From CAYZMS01 sp964479625 (GTDB taxonomy: Bacteria > Bacteroidota > Bacteroidia > Chitinophagales > Saprospiraceae), in the NCBI GenBank assembly GCA_964479625.1, contig CAYZMS010000019.1, positions 1-64,000 of the forward strand: a DNA stretch of 64,000 nucleotides, read 5' to 3'. The notes beneath the pieces were generated by a model. That model was not told the origin of the DNA, did not search any database, and saw only the letters and a list, made by a program, of their open reading frames with translations. The position numbers were made by a program, and so were the translations under genes. Numbering within the stretch: position 1 is the first letter of the stretch; every line of letters begins with the position of its first letter. Positions 1 through 8,500 of the stretch are shown one piece after another.

Positions 1-46
1 GGACCACTTTCGTCTTGAACTCAGCGTTGAAATTTCTTCTGCTCAT
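1..46 (-). mobile_element. IS3-family transposase OrfA, N-terminal fragment at window edge
   Basis: Reading the minus strand from the ATG at 46-44 gives MSRRNFNAEFKTKVV and then the window ends. This is the typical start of the small helix-turn-helix protein OrfA of IS3-family insertion sequences, which binds the element ends and, after programmed frameshifting, forms the OrfAB transposase. Only 15 codons are visible, so the rest of the element, its group and whether it is intact cannot be judged. Its outer end should lie within the next few dozen bases, close to the 3' end of the ankyrin pseudogene. The family call rests on the RRNF-AEFK-KVV pattern alone. Confidence 0.7.
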
Positions 47-78
47 GATAGCTAGTTTACGGTTTTTTATAAATCAAG

Positions 79-684
79 CTACCTGTCTAGTTTTTTGGGG
101 AAAATCCATTCTTCTTGCCCCATATGGGGTCCTGCTATTTCAAAAACCCGTACCCGGCTATTGTCTCCTCCCAGCGAAAGGATAAGGTCAGCAACATCAT
201 CAGCCCCTATTCTCTGGGAAATTTCCAGGGCAGTACTTCCCCTTTTGTTGGGTTCGTTGATGTCCACTCCGCTATTGATTAATTTTTCAATCAGGGATTT
301 ATTATTATTCAGGACGGCAAGTTCAAGCAGGGATGCCCCAAAATCAGCTTGCCAATCGCTATTGGGTTGTGCTTTTATTAGGTAGTCTAGGTATTTTTCG
401 TTACTGAATTGGGCTGCAACATGCATGGGTTTTTTTTCCTATTCATCAAGTCCGTTGATATCAATTCCCTTTTGGATTAAGAAATTAATTACTTCTTGCT
501 GATTGCAAGCAGCGGCCCAATGCAATAATGACCTGCCCCGATCGTCTTTTATATCAATCGAAACATCGGTTAACAAGCTGTCCAGGCGCACTACATTTCC
601 ATCGCAAGCCGTCCTGTACATGTTTTGTCCAGTTGCGCATTAGTGCAATACGAAACAAACTACGATTATTAAGATTTTAGGCAT
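79..684 (-). pseudogene. Ankyrin-repeat secreted protein broken by two in-frame stops
   Basis: One continuous minus-strand frame of 202 codons starts at the ATG at 684 with a signal-peptide-like stretch (MPKILIIVVCFVLH). It meets TAA at codon 15 (640-642), then continues CATGQNMYRTACDGN through ankyrin units (RGRSLLHWAAACNQQEV, then KPMHVAAQFSNEKYLDYL and STALEISQRIGADDVADLI). A second stop, TAG, sits at codon 82 (439-441), directly between two ankyrin repeats. Both sides of each stop are in the same frame and the repeat spacing is kept, so only substitutions are needed. The intact ancestor was probably a small exported ankyrin protein. An internal ATG at 621 could still give a short product, but this is doubtful. 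Confidence 0.75.
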
Positions 685-798
685 TTCTTCAAATTATAAG
701 TAGGGTTTGAACAGGGCTTGTGAAGTTTCCGAAGCGAACAATTCGCTGCTAGCCATTCATCAGCCGTAAGCCATATGCGTTGTTTGATATTCGGCCTT

Positions 799-1350
799 TT
801 ATCGGGTCTTAATTTTAGCATAAATGTCCAGACTTATGAAGGCTCCATTTTTAATTTCACATTCCACCATGGTACCTTCGTGTTTGAAGTCTAGCTTAGA
901 CATGGCTCGTTTACAATTGATATTGTTCGTCTCCACAAATCCTTCGATTCGGTGCAGTCCAAGTGTATTAAAACCGTAGTTACAAATTAACGGCATTGTT
1001 TCGATCATAATGCCCTGTCCCCAAAAGTCCAGTAAGAGCCAAAGTCCGATTTCGGCTTTTTTATGCTCCTTACTCAGACTATTTAGTCCGCCTGCACCAT
1101 AAAAAACGGAATGGTCTAAAGAACAAATGGCAAACCACCTACCGGTGCCATTTTTTTCCAGGTCTGCGTAAAAGGTCATCTGTTCTTTTGTTTCTTCCAG
1201 GGACTGAAAATTCACTCCGTAATATTTTATTACCTCGGGCTCAGAAAGTCCTTTAAAAATATTATCAATATCGCTGGCCACAATTGGTCTAAGCAAAAGC
1301 CTGTCCGTCTGTAGGGTCGAAATTTCCCTGGTTTCTCTGTTCGAATCCAT
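799..1350 (-). CDS. GNAT-family N-acetyltransferase (RimJ/RimL type)
   Basis: This 183-residue protein has the layout of the RimJ/RimL branch of acetyl-CoA-dependent N-acetyltransferases. It opens with LQTDRLLLRPIVASDID and has the middle strand EIGLWLLLDFWGQGIMIE, where the Q-G-x acetyl-CoA loop sits. It continues with the typical LGLHRIEGFVETNNINCKRAM segment and ends in a short strand. The acyl acceptor (protein N-terminus, small amine or antibiotic) cannot be told from sequence. It stands alone, divergent from mdh, with the ankyrin pseudogene downstream. The acetyl-CoA loop is slightly degenerate (GQGIMIE rather than QxxGxG/A), but the fold assignment is clear. Confidence 0.82.
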   Translation of the reverse strand: MDSNRETREISTLQTDRLLLRPIVASDIDNIFKGLSEPEVIKYYGVNFQSLEETKEQMTFYADLEKNGTGRWFAICSLDHSVFYGAGGLNSLSKEHKKAEIGLWLLLDFWGQGIMIETMPLICNYGFNTLGLHRIEGFVETNNINCKRAMSKLDFKHEGTMVECEIKNGAFISLDIYAKIKTR

Positions 1351-1577
1351 TATATCCTTGATGATTGGTTAAGTGGAGGTGTAAGGCTCCGAGTCTTTTT
1401 AATTCGGGTTCGACCCGTTTCACTTTGATCCAGGTCCGGGACTTCTTCACCAAAATTCAAAAAGAAACCGGATCGATGCCCTTAGAAAATTGGAATATTT
1501 TGAAGTTATTCGACCATAAGGGGGAAAAAAAAATTACTTTTGGACAACTATTCTGAAAACAAACAAAACCCACGAAG

Positions 1578-2510
1578 ATGAGTAAAGTAACCGTCGTCGG
1601 GGCGGGTAACGTAGGCGCCACCTGCGCCAATGTGCTGGCTCACAAAGACATTGTAAAGGAAGTCGTTCTATTGGACATCAAAGGCGATCTGGCAAAGGGC
1701 AAAGCCCTGGATAGCTGGCAGCAAGCGCCCATTGACTGTTACAGTACCTACCTGCGCGGAACCGAAAATTACGAGGATACGGCAGGATCGGATATTGTGG
1801 TCATCACAGCCGGTATCCCTCGCAAACCGGGTATGAGCAGGGACGACCTGATCTCTACCAACGCCAAGATCGTCAATACCGTTACCCAGTCTATTCGAAA
1901 GTATAGTGAAAACCCGATCATGATCGTGGTTTCCAACCCCCTGGATGTAATGACCTATGCGGCTTATGAGGCAGCGGGCCTCGACTCCAGCCGGGTGTTC
2001 GGCATGGCCGGTATTCTGGATACGGCTCGTTACCGGGCTTTTCTGGCAACTGAATTAAAGGTCTCCCCAAAAGATATCCAGGCCGTGCTGATGGGTGGCC
2101 ACGGCGATACTATGGTACCTCTGCCGCGCTATACCACCGTTGCGGGTATTCCCGTTACCGAAATGATCGAGGAAGATAAACTCAATGCCATCGTGGAGCG
2201 CACCAAAGGGGGCGGTGGCGAATTGGTGAAACTAATGGGTACTTCAGCCTGGTATGCTCCGGGCGCTGCCGCTGCCCAAATGGTGGAAGCCATCGTGAAG
2301 GATGAAAACCGCATCTTCCCCTGCTGTGCCTTGTTGAAAGGGCAATATGGGATCGATGATATGTTCCTTGGGGTTCCTGTGAAATTGGGGAAAAACGGGA
2401 TCGAAGAATTACTCGAGCTAAAACTGAATCCCGACGAGATGAACTTGCTGAATACCTCCGCAGCGCATGTACGCGGGGTGATGGAAGTGTTCGAAGGAAT
2501 GAATATTTAA
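1578..2510 (+). CDS. mdh: Malate dehydrogenase (LDH-like type)
   Basis: Interconverts malate and oxaloacetate with NAD in the cytoplasmic TCA cycle. The 310-residue protein has the Rossmann loop GAGNVG at residues 8-13 and Asp33 at the end of the second strand, which points to NAD rather than NADP. The substrate-loop arginines are Arg82 and Arg88 (RKPGMSRDDL), with Asp148/Arg151 and catalytic His175 in GGHGDTMVP. Arg in the loop (RKPGM) rather than Gln supports malate over lactate as substrate. Length is normal for the tetrameric LDH-like MDH group. It is monocistronic and ends at a strong hairpin shared with the convergent gene. Confidence 0.96.
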   Translation: MSKVTVVGAGNVGATCANVLAHKDIVKEVVLLDIKGDLAKGKALDSWQQAPIDCYSTYLRGTENYEDTAGSDIVVITAGIPRKPGMSRDDLISTNAKIVNTVTQSIRKYSENPIMIVVSNPLDVMTYAAYEAAGLDSSRVFGMAGILDTARYRAFLATELKVSPKDIQAVLMGGHGDTMVPLPRYTTVAGIPVTEMIEEDKLNAIVERTKGGGGELVKLMGTSAWYAPGAAAAQMVEAIVKDENRIFPCCALLKGQYGIDDMFLGVPVKLGKNGIEELLELKLNPDEMNLLNTSAAHVRGVMEVFEGMNI

Positions 2511-2529
2511 GGATACCTGCCTGAATTTT

Positions 2530-2574
2530 GGTTACCAGTTGAACTCCCCAAAATGGAGCAACCAACTGGTAACC
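2530..2574. terminator. Bidirectional hairpin between mdh and the GlsB-like gene
   Basis: A perfect 12-bp inverted repeat (GGTTACCAGTTG at 2530-2541, complement at 2563-2574) encloses a smaller CTCC/GGAG stem. It lies just after the mdh stop and faces a convergent gene, so it can end transcription from both sides. The T tract is weak on either strand, so the termination call is inference from position and stem strength. Confidence 0.6.
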
Positions 2575-2618
2575 TGATTATTTCCACACAGGTGGACCCT
2601 TCGCGGCTTTGTTGTCCT

Positions 2619-2870
2619 TTATCGCTTAAATAGTCCCGCAATAAATAAAACGACTACCGCACCGGCTACTGCGGTGATTAAAGACCCGAGCAGGTCGTTG
2701 CCTACGGAGATCCCCAGCACGCCAAACAACCAGCCGCCTACCATACTGCCGATAATTCCCAGGATGATGTTGATGAGCAGGCCATAGCCGCCTCCACGCA
2801 TCAATAAACCGGCTAACCAGCCTGCTACAGCCCCAAGGGCCAGAAAGATCAATAAGGAAGTAATATCCAT
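2619..2870 (-). CDS. GlsB/YeaQ/YmgE-family small membrane protein
   Basis: This 83-residue protein is almost entirely hydrophobic, with about three membrane segments rich in glycine. It shows the family pattern GAVAGWLAGLLMRGGGYGL followed by NIILGIIGSMVGGWLFG. Members are called transglycosylase-associated or GlsB/YeaQ/YmgE stress-response membrane proteins. No enzymatic function is established, and some are induced by general stress. It lies 16 bp downstream of pgl on the same strand, so the two may be cotranscribed. The ATG at 2870 is the natural start, with the first membrane helix following at once. Confidence 0.88.
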   Translation of the reverse strand: MDITSLLIFLALGAVAGWLAGLLMRGGGYGLLINIILGIIGSMVGGWLFGVLGISVGNDLLGSLITAVAGAVVVLFIAGLFKR

Positions 2871-2886
2871 TGTTAAAGGGTTTTGG

Positions 2887-3621
2887 TTACAAACTCAACC
2901 TGGCTGCGGCGGTTTCATCCGTCAGCCAAAGTACATTGGGGTTGTCCTTATTTATCAGTTGACTGGGATAGGTGGTGATGTTTTCCGGGCCTTCCAGTAC
3001 AGCCAGCAGCGCAGGGGCTTTCGAATCTCCGGTAACGAGGAACTGGATGTTTCTTGCCCTTCGAATAAAGGGAGCCGTAAGACTGATACGCCAGGTGTCG
3101 AATTTTTCTACAAAAACGGCATCTACCCATTTTTCGGTTTCCGACAAAATACTGGTCCCGGGAAAGAGGGAAGCGGTATGTCCGTCATCGCCCATACCCA
3201 ACAAGAGCAGGTCGAAGGTGGGGCCATCTTCCTTAAAAAAGTACCTCAGGGTGCTTTCATAGGCTTCCGCACCGGCCTTTGGATCGTCGGCCCCGTTCAT
3301 GGGAAAAACCTGATCATCGGGGACGGGTACCAGGGCCAGTAGGTTTTCAGAGGCCATCTGGGCATTATTGTCCGGATGATCGAAAGGAACGCTGCGCTCA
3401 TCCCCCCAGAATACAAAGGTCTTTTCCCAGTCGACCTGGTGCCGGTAGGGCGTTTGGGCCAGAATTTGGAAAAGGACCTTGGGGGTACTACCGCCGGAAA
3501 GACAAACTAAAAACTGCCCTCTGGCTTCAATGGCCGAACGGGCTGCCTCGACAAACAAAAGGGCTGCCTGCGCACCTACTGCCTGTTTGTCTGGATAAAC
3601 CTGAATGGAAGGATTTTTCAT
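2887..3621 (-). CDS. pgl: 6-phosphogluconolactonase (DevB/SOL type)
   Basis: Hydrolyses 6-phosphogluconolactone in the oxidative pentose phosphate pathway. At 244 residues it is normal length for the DevB/SOL type. Diagnostic motifs are FLVCLSGGSTPKVLF near residue 40, FVFWGDERSVPFDHPDNNAQMA near residues 70-90, and LLLLGMGDDGHTASLFPGT near residues 138-156, which hold the phosphate-binding and catalytic acid/histidine residues. The usual partners zwf and gnd are not in the window. A GlsB-like gene follows after 16 bp. Confidence 0.94.
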   Translation of the reverse strand: MKNPSIQVYPDKQAVGAQAALLFVEAARSAIEARGQFLVCLSGGSTPKVLFQILAQTPYRHQVDWEKTFVFWGDERSVPFDHPDNNAQMASENLLALVPVPDDQVFPMNGADDPKAGAEAYESTLRYFFKEDGPTFDLLLLGMGDDGHTASLFPGTSILSETEKWVDAVFVEKFDTWRISLTAPFIRRARNIQFLVTGDSKAPALLAVLEGPENITTYPSQLINKDNPNVLWLTDETAAARLSL

Positions 3622-3813
3622 TGGTGTTCTTTTTAGGGGTAAAACAGTGCTGGACGGCGATGACGTAGTTTTTCAGTAGAAAAATAAAACCATTATCCGG
3701 GATTTTCAATTTTTACCCTAATTTCCCGGGCCTGAAAAAAAGGGACTGGACGCTTCGGGCTGCAAAACCCGGATTAATTAAGGCCCATGGAAACCTACTA
3801 AAAAAATATTATT

Positions 3814-4893
3814 GTGGCTGGAAATAGTTTCGGACATCTTTTTCGAATAAGCACCTTTGGAGAATCGCATGGGAAAGCCATTGGGGTGATCGTGGACGGC
3901 TGCCCGGCGGGATTGGCCATTGACGAGGCCTTTATCCAGGCGGAACTGGCCCGCCGCCGCCCCGGACAGTCAAAGATTGTCACCCAGCGCAAGGAACACG
4001 ACCGGGCGGAGCTGTTGTCCGGCGTATTTGAAGGAAAGTCCACGGGTACTCCGATCGCCATGGTCATTTATAATGCGGATGCCCGCTCCAGGGATTACAG
4101 CCATATCGCTGATAAATTCCGGCCTTCCCATGCTGATTTTACTTATGCGGTAAAATACGGTATCCGGGACTATCGGGGGGGCGGGCGTTCTTCTGCCCGG
4201 GAAACGGCCGCCCGGGTAGCGGCAGGGGCCATTGCCAAATTGCTGCTGCAGCAGCAGGGAATCCGGATCCGGGCCTGGGTGAGCCAGGTGGGAGGCCTAG
4301 TACTGGAGAAGGACTATGCGGAACTGGACCTGAGCAGGATCGAAAGTAATGACCTGCGCTGCCCGGATGCCGAAACCGCAGAACGCATGATCGAACTGAT
4401 CAAAACCGTTCGAAAAGAAGGAGATACCATAGGCGGGGTAGTCAGTGCCCTGATCGAGGGTTGTCCGCCCGGGCTGGGAGAGCCCGCCTTTGACAAATTA
4501 CACGCTGAATTGGGTAAGGCCATCTTGAGCATAAATGCCTGCAAAGGGTTCGAATATGGTTCCGGCTTTTCCGGAGTGGAGATGCGTGGCTCAGCACACA
4601 ATGATGCTTTTTATCGGGAAGGAGAAATAGTCAAAACGCGCTCCAACCACTCCGGCGGTATTCAGGGGGGGATCTCCAATGGGATGGATATTTACTTCCG
4701 GGCAGCCTTCAAACCCGTGGCCACCATTGTAAGTGACCAGGAATCCATTAATGAGACCGGTGAACAGGTAACCGTGGCCGGAAAGGGCCGGCACGACCCC
4801 TGTGTGGTTCCCCGCGCAGTGCCCATTGTAGAGGCCATGGCGGCCCTGGTACTGGCGGATCATTGGTTGATGGGGCGGGCCAGTAAATTGTAG
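3814..4893 (+). CDS. aroC: Chorismate synthase
   Basis: Converts 5-enolpyruvylshikimate-3-phosphate to chorismate, with reduced FMN as cofactor, in the last shared step to aromatic amino acids. The GTG at 3814 is used because the family N-terminus (MAGNSFGHLFRISTFGESHG) begins exactly there. The three family signatures are present: GESHGKAIGVIVDGCPAGL near residue 15, the RGGGRSSARETAARVAAGA region near 127, and RSNHSGGIQGGISNG in the C-terminal third. Length (359) is typical. The gene is separate from the trp/DAHP-synthase operon 21 kb away that consumes its product. Confidence 0.97.
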   Translation: MAGNSFGHLFRISTFGESHGKAIGVIVDGCPAGLAIDEAFIQAELARRRPGQSKIVTQRKEHDRAELLSGVFEGKSTGTPIAMVIYNADARSRDYSHIADKFRPSHADFTYAVKYGIRDYRGGGRSSARETAARVAAGAIAKLLLQQQGIRIRAWVSQVGGLVLEKDYAELDLSRIESNDLRCPDAETAERMIELIKTVRKEGDTIGGVVSALIEGCPPGLGEPAFDKLHAELGKAILSINACKGFEYGSGFSGVEMRGSAHNDAFYREGEIVKTRSNHSGGIQGGISNGMDIYFRAAFKPVATIVSDQESINETGEQVTVAGKGRHDPCVVPRAVPIVEAMAALVLADHWLMGRASKL

Positions 4894-4914
4894 GAAAGGG
4901 GAAACTCCCTAAGC

Positions 4915-5574
4915 TTAATCCATCGCTTCCCTTACAAAATCCGACAGGGGCTTCCCGGCCCGGTAATGCTCAAGAATGATATTTATAATGTCTTCCTGCA
5001 AAATGGTTGTTCCGGGATGTTCCGACATATAGTAGAACTGCTTATTGAATAATAAGGGCTGGGCTACGGCAGCCTCGGCAAATTCTTTTGGCAGGCGCTT
5101 GTTTTTTGCTCCCTTAACCGTTTCATAGTGCCGGACAAAGGTCGGGTTGGAAATGATCTCCACAAAGCGATCCGGTTCCTCCACAATTTTCTTTCGAAGC
5201 TTGTACAGGGTTTCTTTTTCCATGAAATAAGCACCGCCACCAAGCATCAGCATGCCGGGTTCCAGGTGGATATACATGCCGGGTTTTTCCTTAGCCCGGC
5301 GGCCTTCGGCGGAGATCAAGGCCCCCACATTGGTCTTGTAAGGTGTTTTATCTTTAGAAAAGCGGGTATCCCTGGCAATTCGAAAAACGGCATCTTTGGA
5401 CGGTATCTGTATACTGGGATCTTCTATTGCTAAATGATCAATGACTTCCTGAATGAACTGTTTCCAGGGGTTTTTTAACTCTTTTTCGTAGCGCTTCTTA
5501 TTGGTGTGAAACCATTCCCGATTATTGTTTTTCGAAAGGTCGCGAAGAAACTGGAGGGTGTCTTGTGTAAGCAT
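4915..5574 (-). CDS. DUF2461 family protein
   Basis: This 219-residue protein matches the DUF2461/TIGR02453 family, whose members are widespread but lack a proven function. Recognisable segments are TLQFLRDLSKNNNREWFHTNKKRYE at the start, the middle FRIARDTRFSKDKTPYKTNVGA, and GMYIHLEPGMLMLGGGAYF. There is no signal peptide or membrane segment, so it is probably cytoplasmic. It starts 8 bp after the tamB stop on the same strand, so it is very likely cotranscribed with tamB. That link may be only organisational. Confidence 0.88.
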   Translation of the reverse strand: MLTQDTLQFLRDLSKNNNREWFHTNKKRYEKELKNPWKQFIQEVIDHLAIEDPSIQIPSKDAVFRIARDTRFSKDKTPYKTNVGALISAEGRRAKEKPGMYIHLEPGMLMLGGGAYFMEKETLYKLRKKIVEEPDRFVEIISNPTFVRHYETVKGAKNKRLPKEFAEAAVAQPLLFNKQFYYMSEHPGTTILQEDIINIILEHYRAGKPLSDFVREAMD

Positions 5575-5582
5575 ATCCTGTT

Positions 5583-8500
5583 CTATTGTTGTTTTTTGCT
5601 GTCTTTTTTGAAGCTATCCCAAAAGGCATCAAAGGATTGAAATTCCTTTCGAAAACTCAACCCGGCCCCAATCTCTAGTTTTAGCCCACTGAAGTCAGGC
5701 TGGGTTTGCTGGTAAACACGCAGTTTCAGACTGCGGTCGCGGTTCAGGGTATATTCGATCACGAGGTCATTTCCTACGAAAGCTCCCGTGGCGCTGGCAG
5801 CGGTGTTAATGCCCCCTCCCAGGCCGATATTTCCACCCACCAGTACGGAAAGGCGGTCGTTGAAAAAGTTTTGGCGTAAACTTAGTTGTAATTCATTCCC
5901 CCTAGTAAAATTCTCTTCACTTTCCAGGTTGACACTTTCGTACTGGTTGTAGGCAATATCAAAATCAATACTGGAAAGGGTCTTCCCATCTCCTATAAAT
6001 TCAGAAAACAACTCGGTCAGCAATAAAGATAATTGGTTGGAAACAAATTCACTGACGGTATTGAAAACGACTTTCTGGCCGTCCAGAACGAATTCCGTAG
6101 GCATAAACTGCCCGGCGATGATCAGCCCGAACACCTGCTTGTTCAATTCGTTCTGGTTTCGACTCAACACCCGAAGTTTACTGTCTACATAGCTTTGCAA
6201 TTCTCCCTTGAGGTTGGGGAAAAGCAGGTCAAAACTGATCTGGGGCTTGAGCAGGTCGCCTTCCAGTTGCATGAGCAGGTTGACGGTGGTGGTCTGACTG
6301 GCCTGGCGTTTTAATTCTGTGGAGGCACTGACCAGGTATTCCTGAATAAGGTTGGCCACAGAGGTATTCAGCCCTTTGTATTCGGCCACCAGGTCGATCT
6401 GGGCTGCAAAGGGGTCCCCGCTCCAGGATATAGTCCCCCCTTGCCGTATTCGGAATTTCTTGTTGATCACATTGTAAAGGGTGAAGAGATAGTCCCCTCT
6501 TTCGATCACATAATCCCCATACATCGAAAAGTCGCCGGTTCGGGGAACCGAGATCCGAACAGAACCCCGTCCACGGCCTTCAATAACATCTCCCGCTTGT
6601 TCATTAAAAATGATAGCCAGTTCTGCTTCATCATCGGCGGTGAGGTCCATTTCGAGGTTTACGCCTTTCAGGTCAATGGGGCGGCTGCGGTTGGTAAGGG
6701 TATCCTTCTCCGGTTTGGACTTATCCACAAACCGGACCAGGCCCAGGCCGGTAGTTTCTTTTTGTGCACTTACGGGAATGACAATGCGGGTACCTTTGCC
6801 CACATCGGCATTGACATAAATATTAGGCTGCTTGAAAGAACCGGAAAAGGAGATCTCTCCATCCCCAAGCGCCGTCCCGTAAAATAGCTGGTTATCGCCT
6901 TTTTTGGTGTTGAGGGCAAGAAACCGATCGGTTTCCAACCGGGCATTAAACCCAAGGTCTTTCAGCCGGTTATGGGAAACCCCACCGATGAGAGCGGCCG
7001 TATTTCCCCTTTCATCATAAAGCAGGGTCCCGCTTGCATCAAAAAGGGTGTTGCTAACCGAAATTTTGGCTTCATCAAAGCGGTAAGTGGTTTTAAGGTA
7101 TTCTACGGTGAATTGGCTGGGGCCCACCTCCAGTTGCCCGTCAATGTCCAGCTCTTCAAGGGGGCCGTTTAAGGATACCCATCCGCCGAATTGTCCCTCC
7201 ATACCGTTCACGGTCTTACCGATCCAGTATTCTGCCAGATCAAGGGGGAGGTTGGTAAGGTCTAAGGTTGCAAGGAGTTTGCCGGCCGATGGGTTGTCCT
7301 CCTCCGATCGGTTGGGTTCGAATACCGCTTCGGCCAGGAGCTGGGTGTTCCCTTCCGGGTTAAGGTGGAGGTAGCCCTCGATGGGACTTTTCAGGTCACT
7401 GGTGAAACCTTCGAAGGAAAGCGTTCCCCAGTCGTCCCCGTTGATGAGCAGGGTATCGCTCAAAAGCCGGAGGCTAAGGGAATCCTGCTCAAAAACATTG
7501 CCGATCTCCGCCTGCAGGTCAAACTTTCCCTGGAAATCGATGGGGGGATAGTCGTATTTGATCTTTTCGCGCAACCAGCTGAAATCAAATTCATCCAGGC
7601 TGATTAACAGGCCTCTGCTGCCCAGGTTATTTAAAGAAAATTTGCGATCTCCATTGGTAAGGGTAAAATCCCGGGCCTGAATTTTCCCGTGGCCGAACCT
7701 TATGGAATTGGTTGCCGCAATACTCCAGCGCTCCTCCAGTACATCGAGGTAGGTGCGGTCAAAGTGCAACTCGAAGGTGCTGTCGTTCAAGGTCTGAATG
7801 GAGCCGTCTATGTCCAGTTTTTGAAAAAGCTGCCCTTTTCCGATACGGGACTTGGGGTCGAAAATGATCCCGAATTCCCAGCGATCCTCATCCAGGAAGT
7901 GGATGGTATTGATAGGGGCCAGTTCGGTGCCATTGGAAAGAATGGTTTTCTCCAGTCCGAAAATGAGTTCGTTTTTTCCATCTTTTAATTCGGTACGAAG
8001 GGCCACGGCCTGAAAGCGATGCTCGTCGAACTGGATCTCAGGAAGGTCTGCTTTTAGTTCGAAAATGTCCGACCGGGTATTGAGGGTGCCCTCCATCTCT
8101 GCGCTAAGCACAGGCCCTAGCTGGGGGTGAATAAGTTTTTGAAGTCCCCGGGAATCATTGACCCTGAGGTTAAAGGTAAAGGCCTGTTGGGGCGCCGTGG
8201 AGTCGGCAGGAGGTAAATTCAACAGGGCCGCAAAACGTGGGAATTCCTCCTCTGCCTCCGCAAGGAGAGATTGTACAATAGAGCTTAACTCAAAATCTCC
8301 GCTGAGATCGGCCAGCAGGATGTCTGATCGCACCGAGAACAATTGCAGGCTATCCGAGATCACTGCCGAAGCGATCCGGATGGAGTCAAGCAGGAATTCC
8401 TCCTGTATGGCCCTGATCTTGAGATCCCGGACGATCCCTTCGCCGTTCAGGGAGCTAAGCTTGTTCCCGGAAAGGTTGAGTTGCACCTTCCCGGCCATGG

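Noticed and set aside
1395..1440. A tRNA-like GGTTCGACC T-loop
   Set aside because: The stem is only four to five pairs of a simple hairpin, no acceptor stem, D arm or anticodon arm can be built around it.
1365..1556. A 63-codon plus-strand frame ahead of mdh
   Set aside because: No family motif, lies in the mdh leader region, and a hairpin (CGGGTTCGACCCG at about 1405) explains part of its unusual composition.
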